Shown here in pieces: positions 33,999 to 44,695 of a stretch of 64,000 nucleotides of DNA. The translations under genes and the position numbers were made by a program. This stretch comes from Alopecurus myosuroides (lineage: Eukaryota > Streptophyta > Magnoliopsida > Poales > Poaceae): assembly GCA_028641055.1 (NCBI GenBank), contig CM054060.1, forward strand, positions 207,972,445 to 208,036,444, read 5' to 3'. Numbering within the stretch: the first letter of the stretch is position 1; each line of letters begins with the position of its first letter. The notes below the pieces were generated by a model. That model saw only the letters and a list, made by a program, of their open reading frames with translations, was not told the DNA's origin and ran no database searches.

Positions 33999-36329
33999 CT
34001 GGCTGCACTAACCAACTACAGAACATACTACAACTTCCGGTGTAACAGAAAGAGATAAGATAGCGTATCGTAACCAACTATGGCTAACCACCAAACAAAC
34101 CCATCCTGGATCTCGCCCCTTATCCAAAGAAGCAATCCGAGGATAACTCACACAGTTGGATTAATGATGGATCAAGTTGTTGTGTCAATAAGCCTATTAC
34201 TAGTCAAGTTATCATTAGTTAGGTGTAAGTTGTTCTGAGTACTTGTTAGCCAGTACTTTCACCAAGTCAACCATAACCGCGGAAAACACGGCTTCTCGAG
34301 AAGATTTATCCCTGCAGGGGTGCACCAATTTGGCCGTACACGTAAGAATAACCCGCCAGATGGGAAGGCCTTTCCCACCAAGCGGGGCACTCAACACAAC
34401 TCAACTCTTCTTCGCATCAAGCCCAAAGCACCATGTGCTGTGCGTGCGCGGCTAATCGAGCCCCCCGAAGAAAAGGAGGACCCTCATAGCACTGGAAGAC
34501 CACGCCGCCCTAAATGCCGACTACAAAAGTTCCACCCTGGCCTCGGGTTCGTACCTGCATATGCGTGCATCAAATGGAAAGCCCGAACTAAGTGTGGTGA
34601 TTTGGACGAGATGCGAATCGAATCAAATTGAGGGGGGCGCCCATACACGCTTCCCACATGCGGATAGTGCGCTCATCATGGATCAGTAGACAAGACCCTT
34701 TTCCTATTAGGGTCGACACTAGCAGGCCTCAAAACCACGCCGGGCCTCCTGCCGGTGCCTTATCAGCAATTTATTATTACCTCAATTAACAAGTGTTGTT
34801 TAACATCGAGCCCCAGGATATAACAGATATAATAACAGAAAGTAACGGATAACAGACTCGAGCAAAACAACCCTAAGCATGCTATTAAGACACGGGCCCA
34901 AGCAACGGGGTTTTAGGACTGGAGGTGTGGCAATATCAGGGTTTGGGGTATCATGTGGTAGGTTCGTAACAGAAGCAACGATACATAGGGCTAGCAAATA
35001 TAGACAACGGAAAGTATCGGTAACCAATGTTGAAAGGAACACAATGGTTCATGTGAGTGATAACTTGCCTGCAAACCCAGTAGCCGGGTACTGAGCTAGA
35101 TCCTCAGAAAGGGTGTCGTAAAGATCGTCGGTATCAACGTCGTCGTCTATCCGAGAAGAAGCAAACAAACAAGGCAGAATATAAACAATCATTATCATGG
35201 CATAGTGCACAATCAAATATGATGCATGGCAAGTTAATGGTTGCATCAACATAACTAGATAACATGATAACACAATTTAAATGGACACATATGCAACTTT
35301 GAGTTGCATATGAAAAGCCCATGGATTTTGGTTAGATTATTTGTTTTCCAACTAATCAACAGGTGCTAGTGGTTTAGTATGATGCATGCAAAAGGAAAAC
35401 AGCAAAATAACAACATTAGAATCAACTTAAAATAGGGTGTAGCAATTTAGAATTTTATTATTAATTTAGGGAATTTTTGGGTGCCTTAAAGGTGACACAC
35501 AAGTATTTGTTGTTTTCAACCATTTAAATTGTCCAAAACAAATAACAAAGTTTATATTTGAAAAGAACATCAAATTTTAGTTGGATTACATGTTTCAAAT
35601 ATTGAAATAGGAGTTGGGATTATTTAATTATGAATTAAATAATATTAAACAAGTTTTAAATGAATTTAAAACAAGTTTGAATTTAATTGAATTTTTATTT
35701 GTTTCAAAACATAATTTCAATCTCATAGTTGAAAAGTTCACACTTTGATGGTTTGAAAACATATTTTGCATGTTTAAAATTATGTTATTTTGAGCAAGTT
35801 ATGATTTTATCAAATTTAAATGAATTAAACAAGTATTAAATTATTTGGCAATTTAAATTATTCAAACCATGAAACAAAATTTATATTTGAATAGGTTATT
35901 TGAAATAGCATTGAAAACATATTTTATTTGCATGATTTGGATTTATTATGAATTACTTATGAATTTTTGGCAAAATACAATTGAATGATTTGAATTTAAA
36001 TTTGAATTGCAATTTGAAAGTTCAAAACAGTACACAATTGGATTATTTGGAAAGATAATTTGATTTGGATCAGAAAACATATACAACTTTTATTTATTGG
36101 AATTTTAGATTAAAAGTTATTAAGGTTTAAAGTTTTAGGTTTAAATCTGTTATTTAAATGATTTAGGAATTAACAGAAACTTGGAAACTTTTGGTACCGA
36201 GGGGTACCCTAACCACAGCCACTGTCCAGTGGACCCGTGGCCAGCGTGGCGCGCGCGCGCACGCGTGGCAGTGGAGGTCACTGGCTGGTGGGCCTCCTGC
36301 GCGTGGGGAAAAAATGCCACAAAAAGGGT

Positions 36330-36394
36330 GGGGCGCTGCGGGCTCGAACCCACGACCAGCCCTTTGGCACAGCGCAGGTGCAACCACTGCGCTA
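36330..36394 (-). other. tRNA-like module with near-consensus A and B boxes, BL-1 LTR
   Basis: The minus strand begins TAGCGCAGTGGT, an excellent A box. GCGCAG and CTGCGC within it can pair as a D-arm-like stem. About 44 nt after the A-box start comes GGGTTCGAGCCC, a good B box with T-arm pairing, followed by GC-rich sequence. It lies about 540 nt downstream of the TATA box. It lacks a clear acceptor stem, so it is tRNA-derived or tRNA-mimicking rather than a tRNA gene. Confidence 0.7.
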
Positions 36395-36933
36395 CTTCGT
36401 CAGATTCGACAGAGAAGCAAACGCGGGCAGGTTATCGTTCAGTGCAAGGTTAACTGAATTTTTCTGACGAGCGTTTCCTTCCTCGACTGACAGAAACAGA
36501 TGTTCGCCGGCGGGGAACTGCACGGCCGTGCTCGCTGCGGTGGGTGTTGGGTGCAGACGTGTGCGCGGGTGCAGAGGAGTAACAGAGAGGGAAAGGAGGG
36601 GAAGATGGTGGATGCTCACCGGGAGTTCGTCGCTGTCGCAGAGCTCGGGTGCACGGCGGCGTCCGCGGCGTGGACGAGGATGGCGGGGGAGATCCAGGGG
36701 GTCACCGGGGCTGCTTATGTGTTTAAACGGAAGCGGGGAGAGAGGGGTTTCAATTTCAGTGGCCTAGGTGGGTTGGTGGTGCACGGCGACGACGGAAACC
36801 ATCGGGGTTCAGAGAGAGGGGCCGCCGGAGGGAGCTTCAGAGAGGGGGAGACGGTGGCAGAGGGTGGAGAACGGCGGCGGAGGCGAGGAGCAGTGACCTA
36901 GGGGGCTAGGGTTTGACGGCGCGGCCCTAGGGA

Positions 36934-36943
36934 TGATTTATAG
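36934..36943 (-). promoter_or_regulatory. TATA box of BL-1 LTR
   Basis: The minus strand reads CCTATAAATC. The GC-rich island downstream is the probable transcribed leader. Confidence 0.6.
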
Positions 36944-37774
36944 GGGTGAGGGGCCGTGGATGGCCGTCCACGGCGCTCTGTCGTCGACGTGGCGGCTCGG
37001 ATTTTCGGCCGTACTTCGGGAAGACGAGGGATAGAAAGAGTGAACCGGTACGCGCGTAAGCTAGGTGGGCTGGGCTGCGCGCGCGGGGTAAGGTGGGCTG
37101 GGTAGCGCTTAGGTGCTGCGCGCGCGGTAGTTCTCCTTTTTTTTTCTGCTCTCTGTTTTTTTTGTAGGGTTTGGTTTTTGGAAGAAAAGATAGCTTTAGA
37201 CTTAGTGAAAAAATTGGAGAAATTTTGGGTAACCCTTTTTGGTCATTTGCTAACAGGTTTGAACTTTTATTTTCAAAAAGTTTGAGTTTTGTTTACTGTT
37301 TGAATTTAAAACAAATTTAGGTGAAAATTTTAATATTAAAGATCACTAATAAAAACCAATATTTAAATAGGGTAACCCCTATGGTAATTAGGCAATTTGA
37401 ATTGATTTGTTTTGGTATCAACATAAATTCAAAATGATTCTGTTTTGGGTGCTTTGATTTGAAATTTTAAATGTGTTTGGAAAATGAATAATTGATTTAA
37501 AACCATCATTTTCACAAGGGATTGCTATGGAAAAACATGAAACCAAATGGTTGTTATTATTTGTGATTTTTATTCAAAATGTTGTAACAGAGCAAGTATG
37601 AAACCATTGTTTGAATAAGGTTTGAATTTGAGTTGTGAAAACAGTGGAAAACAATTGCAACAATTAAGAAACAAATGCAACCAACATGGAAACAATATGA
37701 TGACATGATGCAGTACTTTAATAAACATGCAACAAACATTCTAAGGGGATGATTTTCATACTTGGGATGTTACA

Positions 37775-38814
37775 CTTAGTGAGGTGCTGTCCAGCTCCAA
37801 ACAGAACTACCCGCACTACCAGAAGATGACTTACGGCGTGTACCTAGGCGCCAAGAAGCTGAAGCACTATTTCCAAGAACATCCCATCACCGTGGTGAGT
37901 TCAGCTCCCATCTCGGATATCATGGGCAACAAGGAAGCGAGTGGCAGAGTAGCCAAGTGGGCAATCGAGCTGGCCGCATACGCTCCCGTGTATGCGAGAA
38001 GAGAAGCCATCAAGTCTCAGATTCTGGCGGAATTTCTTGTGGATTGGGCTGAGGTGCAGTATGAGCCTCCTACTCCGGTATCCAACTACTGGAAGATGCA
38101 CTTTGATGGCTCCAAAATGAAGGAAGGCCTTGGCGCTGGCGTAGTGCTTACGTCACCCAAGCGAGATCAACTTAAATATGTGCTGCAAATCCACTTCAAG
38201 GCATCCAACAATGTAGCAGAGTACGAGGCCGTGGTGCATGGTTTGAAGGTAGCCAAGGAAGTTGGTGTGCAGCGCATCATATGCTATGGCGACTCGGATC
38301 TGGTTGTGCAGCAAGTTTCTGGCACTTGGGATGCTCTGGATTCCAACATGGCGTCATACCGCTTCCTGGTCCAAACAATGACGGGATTCTTTGAAGGCTG
38401 CGAGTTCCAACACATCCACCGAGCAGAGAATGAGGCAGCGGATGAACTGTCCAAGTTGGGGTCTTCTCGGCAGTACATCCCGGCTGGGATTGCCTTGGAG
38501 CATTTGAGAAAGCCATCCATCAAGCCATCCCCCAACTCGGAGTCCATTTGCGTTCCTTCTCTGCCTAATGAAGAAGCAGTTCCAATGGAGATCGACTGGG
38601 AAGGTGCAAAAGAGGACCCGGGGACTGCAGTCTCCATCCCGGGGACTGGCGCCTGCAACCCGGGGACTGCCCCTCCTTACTCGAGGAATGCCCCTCCTTA
38701 CTCGGGGACTGCCCCTCTCAACTCGGGGACTGTCGCATTCCTTGAAGAAGTCCTTGCAAACCGTTCGGGGCTGCAGAGAGTCAATCCCAACTCAGAAAAA
38801 GATGCAGTGGTGGC
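37775..38814 (+). CDS. Tat-1 Pol, RNase H part (interrupted on both sides)
   Basis: The frame opens at the BL-1 boundary with the end of the RT-linked RNase H (…YGVYLGAKKLKHYF). A second, archaeal-type RNase H follows with all four expected acidic positions visible: HFDGS, VAEYEA, YGDSDLV and ENEAADEL (about residues 108-228 of the visible frame). A low-complexity linker comes next, with three 21-bp repeats (38666-38728) coding for a GTAPPYS-like heptad. At 38814 the frame is cut by Tat-2 and resumes in phase at 48696 once one GTGGC copy is discounted. The part itself has no internal stop. RNase H degrades the RNA template during cDNA synthesis. Confidence 0.92.
38666..38728 (+). repeat. 21-bp tandem repeat in the Tat-1 pol linker
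   Basis: Three units of 21 bp starting at 38666, 38687 and 38708, with a fourth beginning at 38729. Each codes for seven residues, and most contain the motif CGGGGACT, the same motif as the element's purine tract. Confidence 0.75.
38810..38814. repeat. Target-site duplication of Tat-2 (GTGGC), left copy
   Basis: Matches 48691-48695 exactly. Confidence 0.95.
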
Positions 38815-39268
38815 TGTCGTGGGATAATCACGGCAGATGTTACCGGGGGTAACTGATCTAGGGGCAAGTCGACACAGGTGTTTGGGAGAGGGTTTAGCTT
38901 GAAGGAAGACATGGCGAAAAGCAATCTAAGAGCCGGAACACAACTCGCCGGATCTCGATATGATTATACTGGATACTCGATAATAGGTGTTACAGTTATG
39001 ACTTGAATCTCTCTCAGGCGAAGCCTAGGGGTTGGTTTATATAGTACTCATACCCCCTTTGGCTCGCCATACAAAGCGCTCCTTGAGTCCTACTCGAACT
39101 CTACATACGTATCCTAGCTTTCCTTATCGTAACCCACAATCCGGGTTACGATCCTTACAAGCCCTGGGCCTTCCAGAAGCTTCTGCGTCCTTAGCCGGAT
39201 TTGGTCCATACGCCGTTTGGGCCGGATTACACCTGGGGTTGGCATACCGAGTTACTATCCCCTCATCA
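38815..39268 (-). repeat. Tat-2 3' LTR
   Basis: 454 bp from TGATGAGGGG to CCCACGACA on the minus strand. TATATAAA on the minus strand at 39036-39043. No difference from 48237-48690 seen. Confidence 0.96.
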
Positions 39269-39285
39269 GTAGTCCCCAGAATAGC
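39269..39285 (-). promoter_or_regulatory. Tat-2 polypurine tract
   Basis: The minus strand reads CTGGGGACTAC directly before the LTR. It shares the GGGGACT core with Tat-1. Confidence 0.7.
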
Positions 39286-39640
39286 TTGGGCTTCCAAGAT
39301 TTACTCTTCGAAGCGCTGGCTATTCCCTACAGAAATATCAGATGCAAACACGCAGCGCGTCTATGAATAGCCGAGACTGGCGCCAAGGAAGCCAGGTAAA
39401 AACCCGGCTCTTCTTTTTAGGTTCTTCCTTAATCTCTCAAACTTAAATCTCAACAGGAAACTCCCTGACTCCACATCCTTCTTGATAACTACCGCTGATA
39501 CAGGGAAGGCAATTTCCCCTTCCTTTTTCTCTGGATCATATTGGCCTGCGCATAAAATGTGCCTTTCAAATTTCGAAATCACCAATTACTCTGCATTCCC
39601 CGGGTCTCGACCGTTAGGCCAAGCCTTTCCACCCGGACGG

Positions 39641-39650
39641 TTATAAATAA
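39641..39650 (+). promoter_or_regulatory. TATA box of the Tat-2 antisense gene
   Basis: TTATAAATAA on the plus strand inside the element, about 30 nt before a probable start of transcription near 39675. It is independent of the LTR promoter, which points the other way. Confidence 0.65.
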
Positions 39651-40419
39651 AGACCAATGAGCAAATCCAACTCTTAACGGCTCATTTCCCCCATTCCACT
39701 TCTTCCCAAGCTCGAGCTCGCAGAGTGCCACCACGGGAACCCCACGCATCTCGCCGGAGCCCATCCGACTTCGTTTGCGCTCCGCCACCGCACGAACCGC
39801 TCCAGCTCCCGAATCCGCCGCCAAGCCTCCGATTCGCCGGCCAACGGTCACGAAAGGGCACGAATCTTGCGCTATCTGTCTCCGCAAGGCCTTACTCCAA
39901 TCCTCTTCGGTAAGTTCCTTACACCCTCCAGCTTATTCTCGCAATTTCTTAGTTCTTCCTCAGATTGGATCTGAATCGAGCGGTCCGCGATTTCTCGGGC
40001 TGCGCCAAATTAACTCACCGATTTCCACTATAATCACTCCCATAGATAGGATTTATAGCTTGTATTGCTCCCCTAACTCCAGTAATCACTAATTTGGTCA
40101 CAAATTTAGAAATAAGATCCCCAATCTAGGCTCGGGCCATCTAGAGTTTCCGCCTTTGCTCTCCCTCCTCAGAAAATCTTACTTCTCCGGCTCATTCGCA
40201 GATAGTATGCGTATAAGTATCCCCCTAGCTTCTCCAAACATTTGCTTTTGCGGAAAGCTCTTTGGGTTTTGTAAAGTCACTTGATACCCGGACGAACCAT
40301 ACTTAACCCGGCGAGGCAATAGCCGGATTACGTTTAAATTGCCGATAGCTACTTACCTGCTAACTTCCAAGTTTTTGTTTCTTACGTCCTTTTCTTCAAT
40401 GTTTCACCAGGTCAATCCC

Positions 40420-43400
40420 ATGGCGCCCAAGAGGCAGGGGAAACAGCCGGCTAAGGCTAAATCCACAAACGCCATTTCAGCCAACTGGGGGAAGTCCTCC
40501 ATCACCAAGACCAAACTGGAGGAATTGGTAGAGCTTGGAATCCTACCTCCACAGGAATCCATCCGCTGGAGAGCACCTGGCAACGAAACCCGGCCTTCTC
40601 CAGCCACGGATGAGGTAATATGCTTCGTTGAACACGTGACCCGGGGCTTCAGGCCTCCGGGTCATCCCTTCTTCCGTGACGTCTTAGACCACTACAAACT
40701 CCGTATCTTTGATATAGGCCCGAACTCCATTTTAAACATCTCCCATTTTATCGTTCTTTCCGAGTCTTACTTGTGCACTCCGCCAAGTCTGGCTCTTTTT
40801 GTCGAACTTTTCCAGTGCAAGCCGTGTCGCGAAAGCGGCGACGGCGCACTTCTTACTTGCGGCGGGGTTTCTATCCAGCGCCGCAAGAACTCCCTTATGC
40901 CTCCCATTTCTCTCAATTCTCACGTAAAACACTGGCAGCTTTCTTACTTCTACTGCCAGGATACCTCTCCACCCGGCGAAAAAAAGTTGCCGGGTTACTC
41001 GGAGGGTCAACTTGACATCTCCGAGAAATTCAACGCCTTCGCCCCTGACTCAGACAGGGAGGCGATCTTGCCTTTGTTAGCTAGGATCTCCATCTTGTCC
41101 GCCCGAGGCCTCATCGGACTAAACCTGGTGAAGACCTGGGTTAGCTTCCGCATTCAGCCAAACTCCCTTCGTGAGAAGCTGATGTGCGAATACTCGGGTC
41201 AAACCACGGACCCAATCCGCTTCTCTACCAGCACCCTTGCTCCGGGTGACATCAACAAAACGATTAAGGGTTTCCTGACAGAGAAACTCGAGGTAATCCG
41301 GGGCATAGCCGGATTAGAACCTTTTACCCTCGAGAATCCAGCCCCCGCAGTAAGTTCCCTGCCTTTTGATTTTGACTTCTGACAGCTTACTTTTATCCGC
41401 TTCTCTTGTCTTGATATTAACCATTACTCTGGCATTCTCTCCTCAGGCCGATGACGCCTTCTGGAAGGTCGACACCTCTCCTAGTTCCGAAGACGCGGAG
41501 GAGGAAGACGATGTCATTGACTCGAATGAAGGTACACACTTGATTCCCTTGCACACGTTATATCCTGCCACTTCTTCTTCTTTATGCGGGAACTCGGATA
41601 TTTTTCAGAGCGAGAGGACCAAAGCGAAGAAGAAGAAACAGACAGCAGGGGCGGGTCCACCAGCGAGGAGGAAGAGCCGGAGCCGGCCACCAAAGCCGGA
41701 ACAAAGAGGAAATCCCGGAGGATAGCCCTCCAGGTTTTTACTTCATCTCCTCACACTTTGGTTTTCTGTTTCCATAACGTCACTCCGGGGCTAACCCCAT
41801 CTCCACCCCTTTTGATCGTAACTGAAGGAGCCGCCCGCGACTAGGCGCCGAGTAACCCGGAATCATCCGGGCAACGATACCCCTAACCCGGTCGCTTCGC
41901 CGCCCCCGGTTCAACACCCTGGTATTTGTTGTAAACAAAATTTCTTTCCGATCGTTCCTTTGTAACATAATCCCAGGTCTTTCTTGCCATTTTCCAGTCT
42001 CTTCCGGGTCTAGTGACGGCTTTCCCTCGGACTTCCCGGTGAACACCGGGTAAGCGCCTTTTCCTGATATTACACCGAACTTTCATCCTTTTTTTTTTTT
42101 TAAAATCAAAGACTAATTGCGCCCTTGCGCCTTCTTCAGAGCCACGGTTATTAGTAGCGACCAGGAGGACTCCGGGGCTAGGGTCCGGGTCGAGAGCGAG
42201 CCGGCTGATGATGCCTTCACCACGACTGGCGACGAGCAAGTGTCGCCACCGGAGCCAGCTAGGCATGACGCCGAGTATCCAACTGCTTCGCACGCAAGCG
42301 AGAAGGAGAAGGGAGCAGCTTCAAGCGCGGGAGGGGGACCAGACTCCGACATTCGGATGACCCGGGTGCCACCTCCTGTTACAAGAAATGCTCCTTTTCC
42401 CACTTTCCAGGTACCCGAGCCATCTAACCCGGATAACGCTGACTTTAACCAGCTTATGAGCGCTCTTCTCGCCATGAAAGCTTCAGAAGGGACTGTCTTA
42501 GAACGTATGGCTGCAGCACATCAGGTAACTTTCACGTGATACTCCTTATTATACGTCCAGTCCCCAAGTCCCGAGTATAATTTTCTTTAATTATCCTCGG
42601 TACTTCGCATAGTACTTTCCGGTACTCATTTCCTCAGATGAAACACTCTCATGATATCCGGCTCACAGCTTTACCCGGCCTTTGCAGGCAGAGATTACTC
42701 AGTCAGATGAAGCGTTACTTAAAGCTGAGCAGCTCTTGCTGGCTGAAGTTAAGCGTAGGGAGGCCCTTGAAGCGGAGATAAAGACATTGAAAAAAGATGT
42801 CTCCATTTACAAGAAGAAGTACAATACTGCCCAGTCTTCGCTGAATAACCTGTCGACTCAGCTTACGGACACTTACCGTATCTTGCTAAGTAAGTTTGCT
42901 ATTTGCGATTAATTTGCGTATCTCTATCTTGCTGCTGTAATAACCAACATTACTGATATGCTCTTGCATGTTTCGATTGCAGGTGCTAACCTTGCTGCTC
43001 CGGAGGAGAATGCCATTACTCAAGTTAAAACTCTGAAGACTATGCTCCGGACGTTTTTTGCCGGCACGAAACTTTTGCTGGATGCTATCAAGTGGCCTTC
43101 TGAGGTATACCCGGGAGAAGATAATCTTATGCAGGCCTTCTCAACGGTGCCTGGATGGATTGAGATAATGAAGCGCTCAGCTTGCCGGATTGGAATGACC
43201 CGGGCCCTTACACTGGCGAAGGCTTATTTTCCTAAGCTTGACCCGGCCAAGGTAACATCCGGGTTTCCAGAATTCAAAGCTGACGGGTCCAAGTTTGAGC
43301 CCAAGGACTTCAAAGATATTCAACGTGATGTACGCCCCTCAGCCACTACCTTGGCCGACAAAATGGAGCTGGACCAGATCATGAGTTCATATGACGCTGA

Positions 43401-43650
43401 GGGCAAAGTTATTTTGGTGGATGCACCTCCTCCTTTTGATATGGTGGAAAGATGGTCGACTGACCTGGCCAGGAGGAAAGAAGAGGCCGCAAAGAGAGAA
43501 GCAGAGCTAGGCGCAAAGCCGTCCACCTCTACACCGGCCGTGCCTCCGCCTGTCCGTCCAGATGTGAAGAGCCCGAGCAAAACTGCTGGCAAGGCCAAGG
43601 AGCAAGTCCAAGATCTAGACCCGGAGGGCCGCTCTCAGGATGCCGAGTAG
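40420..43650 (+). CDS. Tat-2 antisense spliced gene, 'putative gypsy type transposon' domain (about 811 aa)
   Basis: The gene is antisense to the element's gag. A 5'-UTR intron (GT at 39910, AG ending 40410) precedes an ATG in good context at 40420. Predicted coding exons are 40420-41349, 41447-41531, 41609-41733, 41998-42038, 42140-42524, 42688-42889 and 42983-43650. All junctions are GT-AG, and the total of 2436 nt is a multiple of three with no internal stop. Residues about 66-200 (VICFVEHVTRGF, FFRDVLDHYKL, GPNSILNISHF) fit the domain known in plants as putative gypsy type transposon (PF04195, Transposase_28). Acidic and basic stretches follow, then a coiled coil and a helical C-terminal domain. 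The 41-nt exon is the least certain. Molecular function is unknown; despite the family name I see no evidence of a transposase. Confidence 0.78.
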
Positions 43651-44695
43651 GATGCTACCTTGTGCTTTTCGTTTCTCGATACTGATATGATTTTTGTAGT
43701 GCGCCTGTGCGCCATTGATGCTGATACTATGACTGTATGCTTTGTTAATTCATGATAACTCTTTGCCTTCCCTGGCTTTTGATAATATCCATCCTTGTGT
43801 TACTTATGAGCTTATTCTCGATACTTCGAACTCTTGCTTTCAATTTCCTTTTGAGACTCGGTTAACCGAGTATCGTAGGTTTTGATAGATGGACTTTTCT
43901 TTAAGTCCCCAATACTCGGCAACTAAGGTTTACAGACCTTGGTAGTTAAATAGTTTGTTTCTGTTTCGAAGTCCCCAGTCCCCATGACCCAAAGTACGAG
44001 CTATGGGGGCGTGGGCTTTCTCAGATGACATACTGCTGTTTACCAAGCTGAAGACCAATAGCTGTTCTCATAAATACTGAAGTCATGCTTAATATTTGTT
44101 GAGTTTCCGGCTATGTTAGCCTTATACTCTGCATGGACTTGTGGTTTAGATGACCCTTTTGATTACCTTGTACTATAAGCCGGCTTTCGCGTGGATACCA
44201 TGTCGTTGCATCTATACGAAAAACAAAATCAAGCACGCTCCATTGGGCTGCATAGTTTGATTGTAATCGTAAGTGAACAGATCATGCCACTTTGGTGCGA
44301 GTCACATCGAGCTTAAGTAAGAATAATCAAGAAAATTGGCTCCTTCGTCCAGTTATAGGATTGTAGCCGCACCCGTTTGTACGAGTAACCAGCCCCCATA
44401 ACTTATAGGCATCATGGCCGGGTCTCCGGGTTTGTGATTACTTATTGAAGTAGATCAACCCTCCGGAGACCTATATTCACGTAATGTATTTCGATGATAT
44501 TGATGTATTGATAATAACAATGTTACTTACTTGTAACTGAGGCAAGGATCATGATAAGACTCGAAACCATCTTCTTTTATTGATAAAAATTTCTTATTTG
44601 AATCAGCAGGCCGCCTCATTAAAAGCCTTCCAGTCCCCTTAGGTACCCTGGATAGGAAAAGAGTGCGTATGAAACCTGCCGCCCATTACACTGCT
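43651..44695. other. Tat-2 region between the two convergent genes
   Basis: AT-rich sequence holding the 3' ends of gag-protease (minus) and the antisense gene (plus). It has several GGGGACT-like motifs on the minus strand (near 43917, 43972, 43979 and 44633). No further gene is seen. Confidence 0.6.

Larger units (their letters stand above)
28802..37774 (-). mobile_element. BL-1: big-LTR gypsy element (3' part off window)
   Basis: A minus-strand element. The 5' LTR is 33309-37774 (4466 bp), followed by a primer site, leader, extra ORF and a damaged gag-pol that stops abruptly at the BL-2 LTR terminus. The base after the LTR at 37774 is the host pol of Tat-1, with CTTAG (37775-37779) the expected target duplication. 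Its missing integrase region, purine tract and 3' LTR should lie left of the window beyond BL-2. Confidence 0.85.
33309..37774 (-). repeat. BL-1 5' LTR
   Basis: A 4466-bp LTR beginning TGTAACATCCCAAGTATG on the minus strand. Its layout matches BL-3: AT-rich start, TATA box, GC-rich transcribed island, tRNA-like module, ~159-bp repeats (about 35500-36110), and a conserved end with palindrome and small ORF. Confidence 0.9.

Noticed and set aside
36330..36394. True tRNA gene
   Set aside because: A and B boxes and a T-arm-like stem are present, but there is no matching acceptor stem or clear anticodon arm, so it is called a tRNA-like module.
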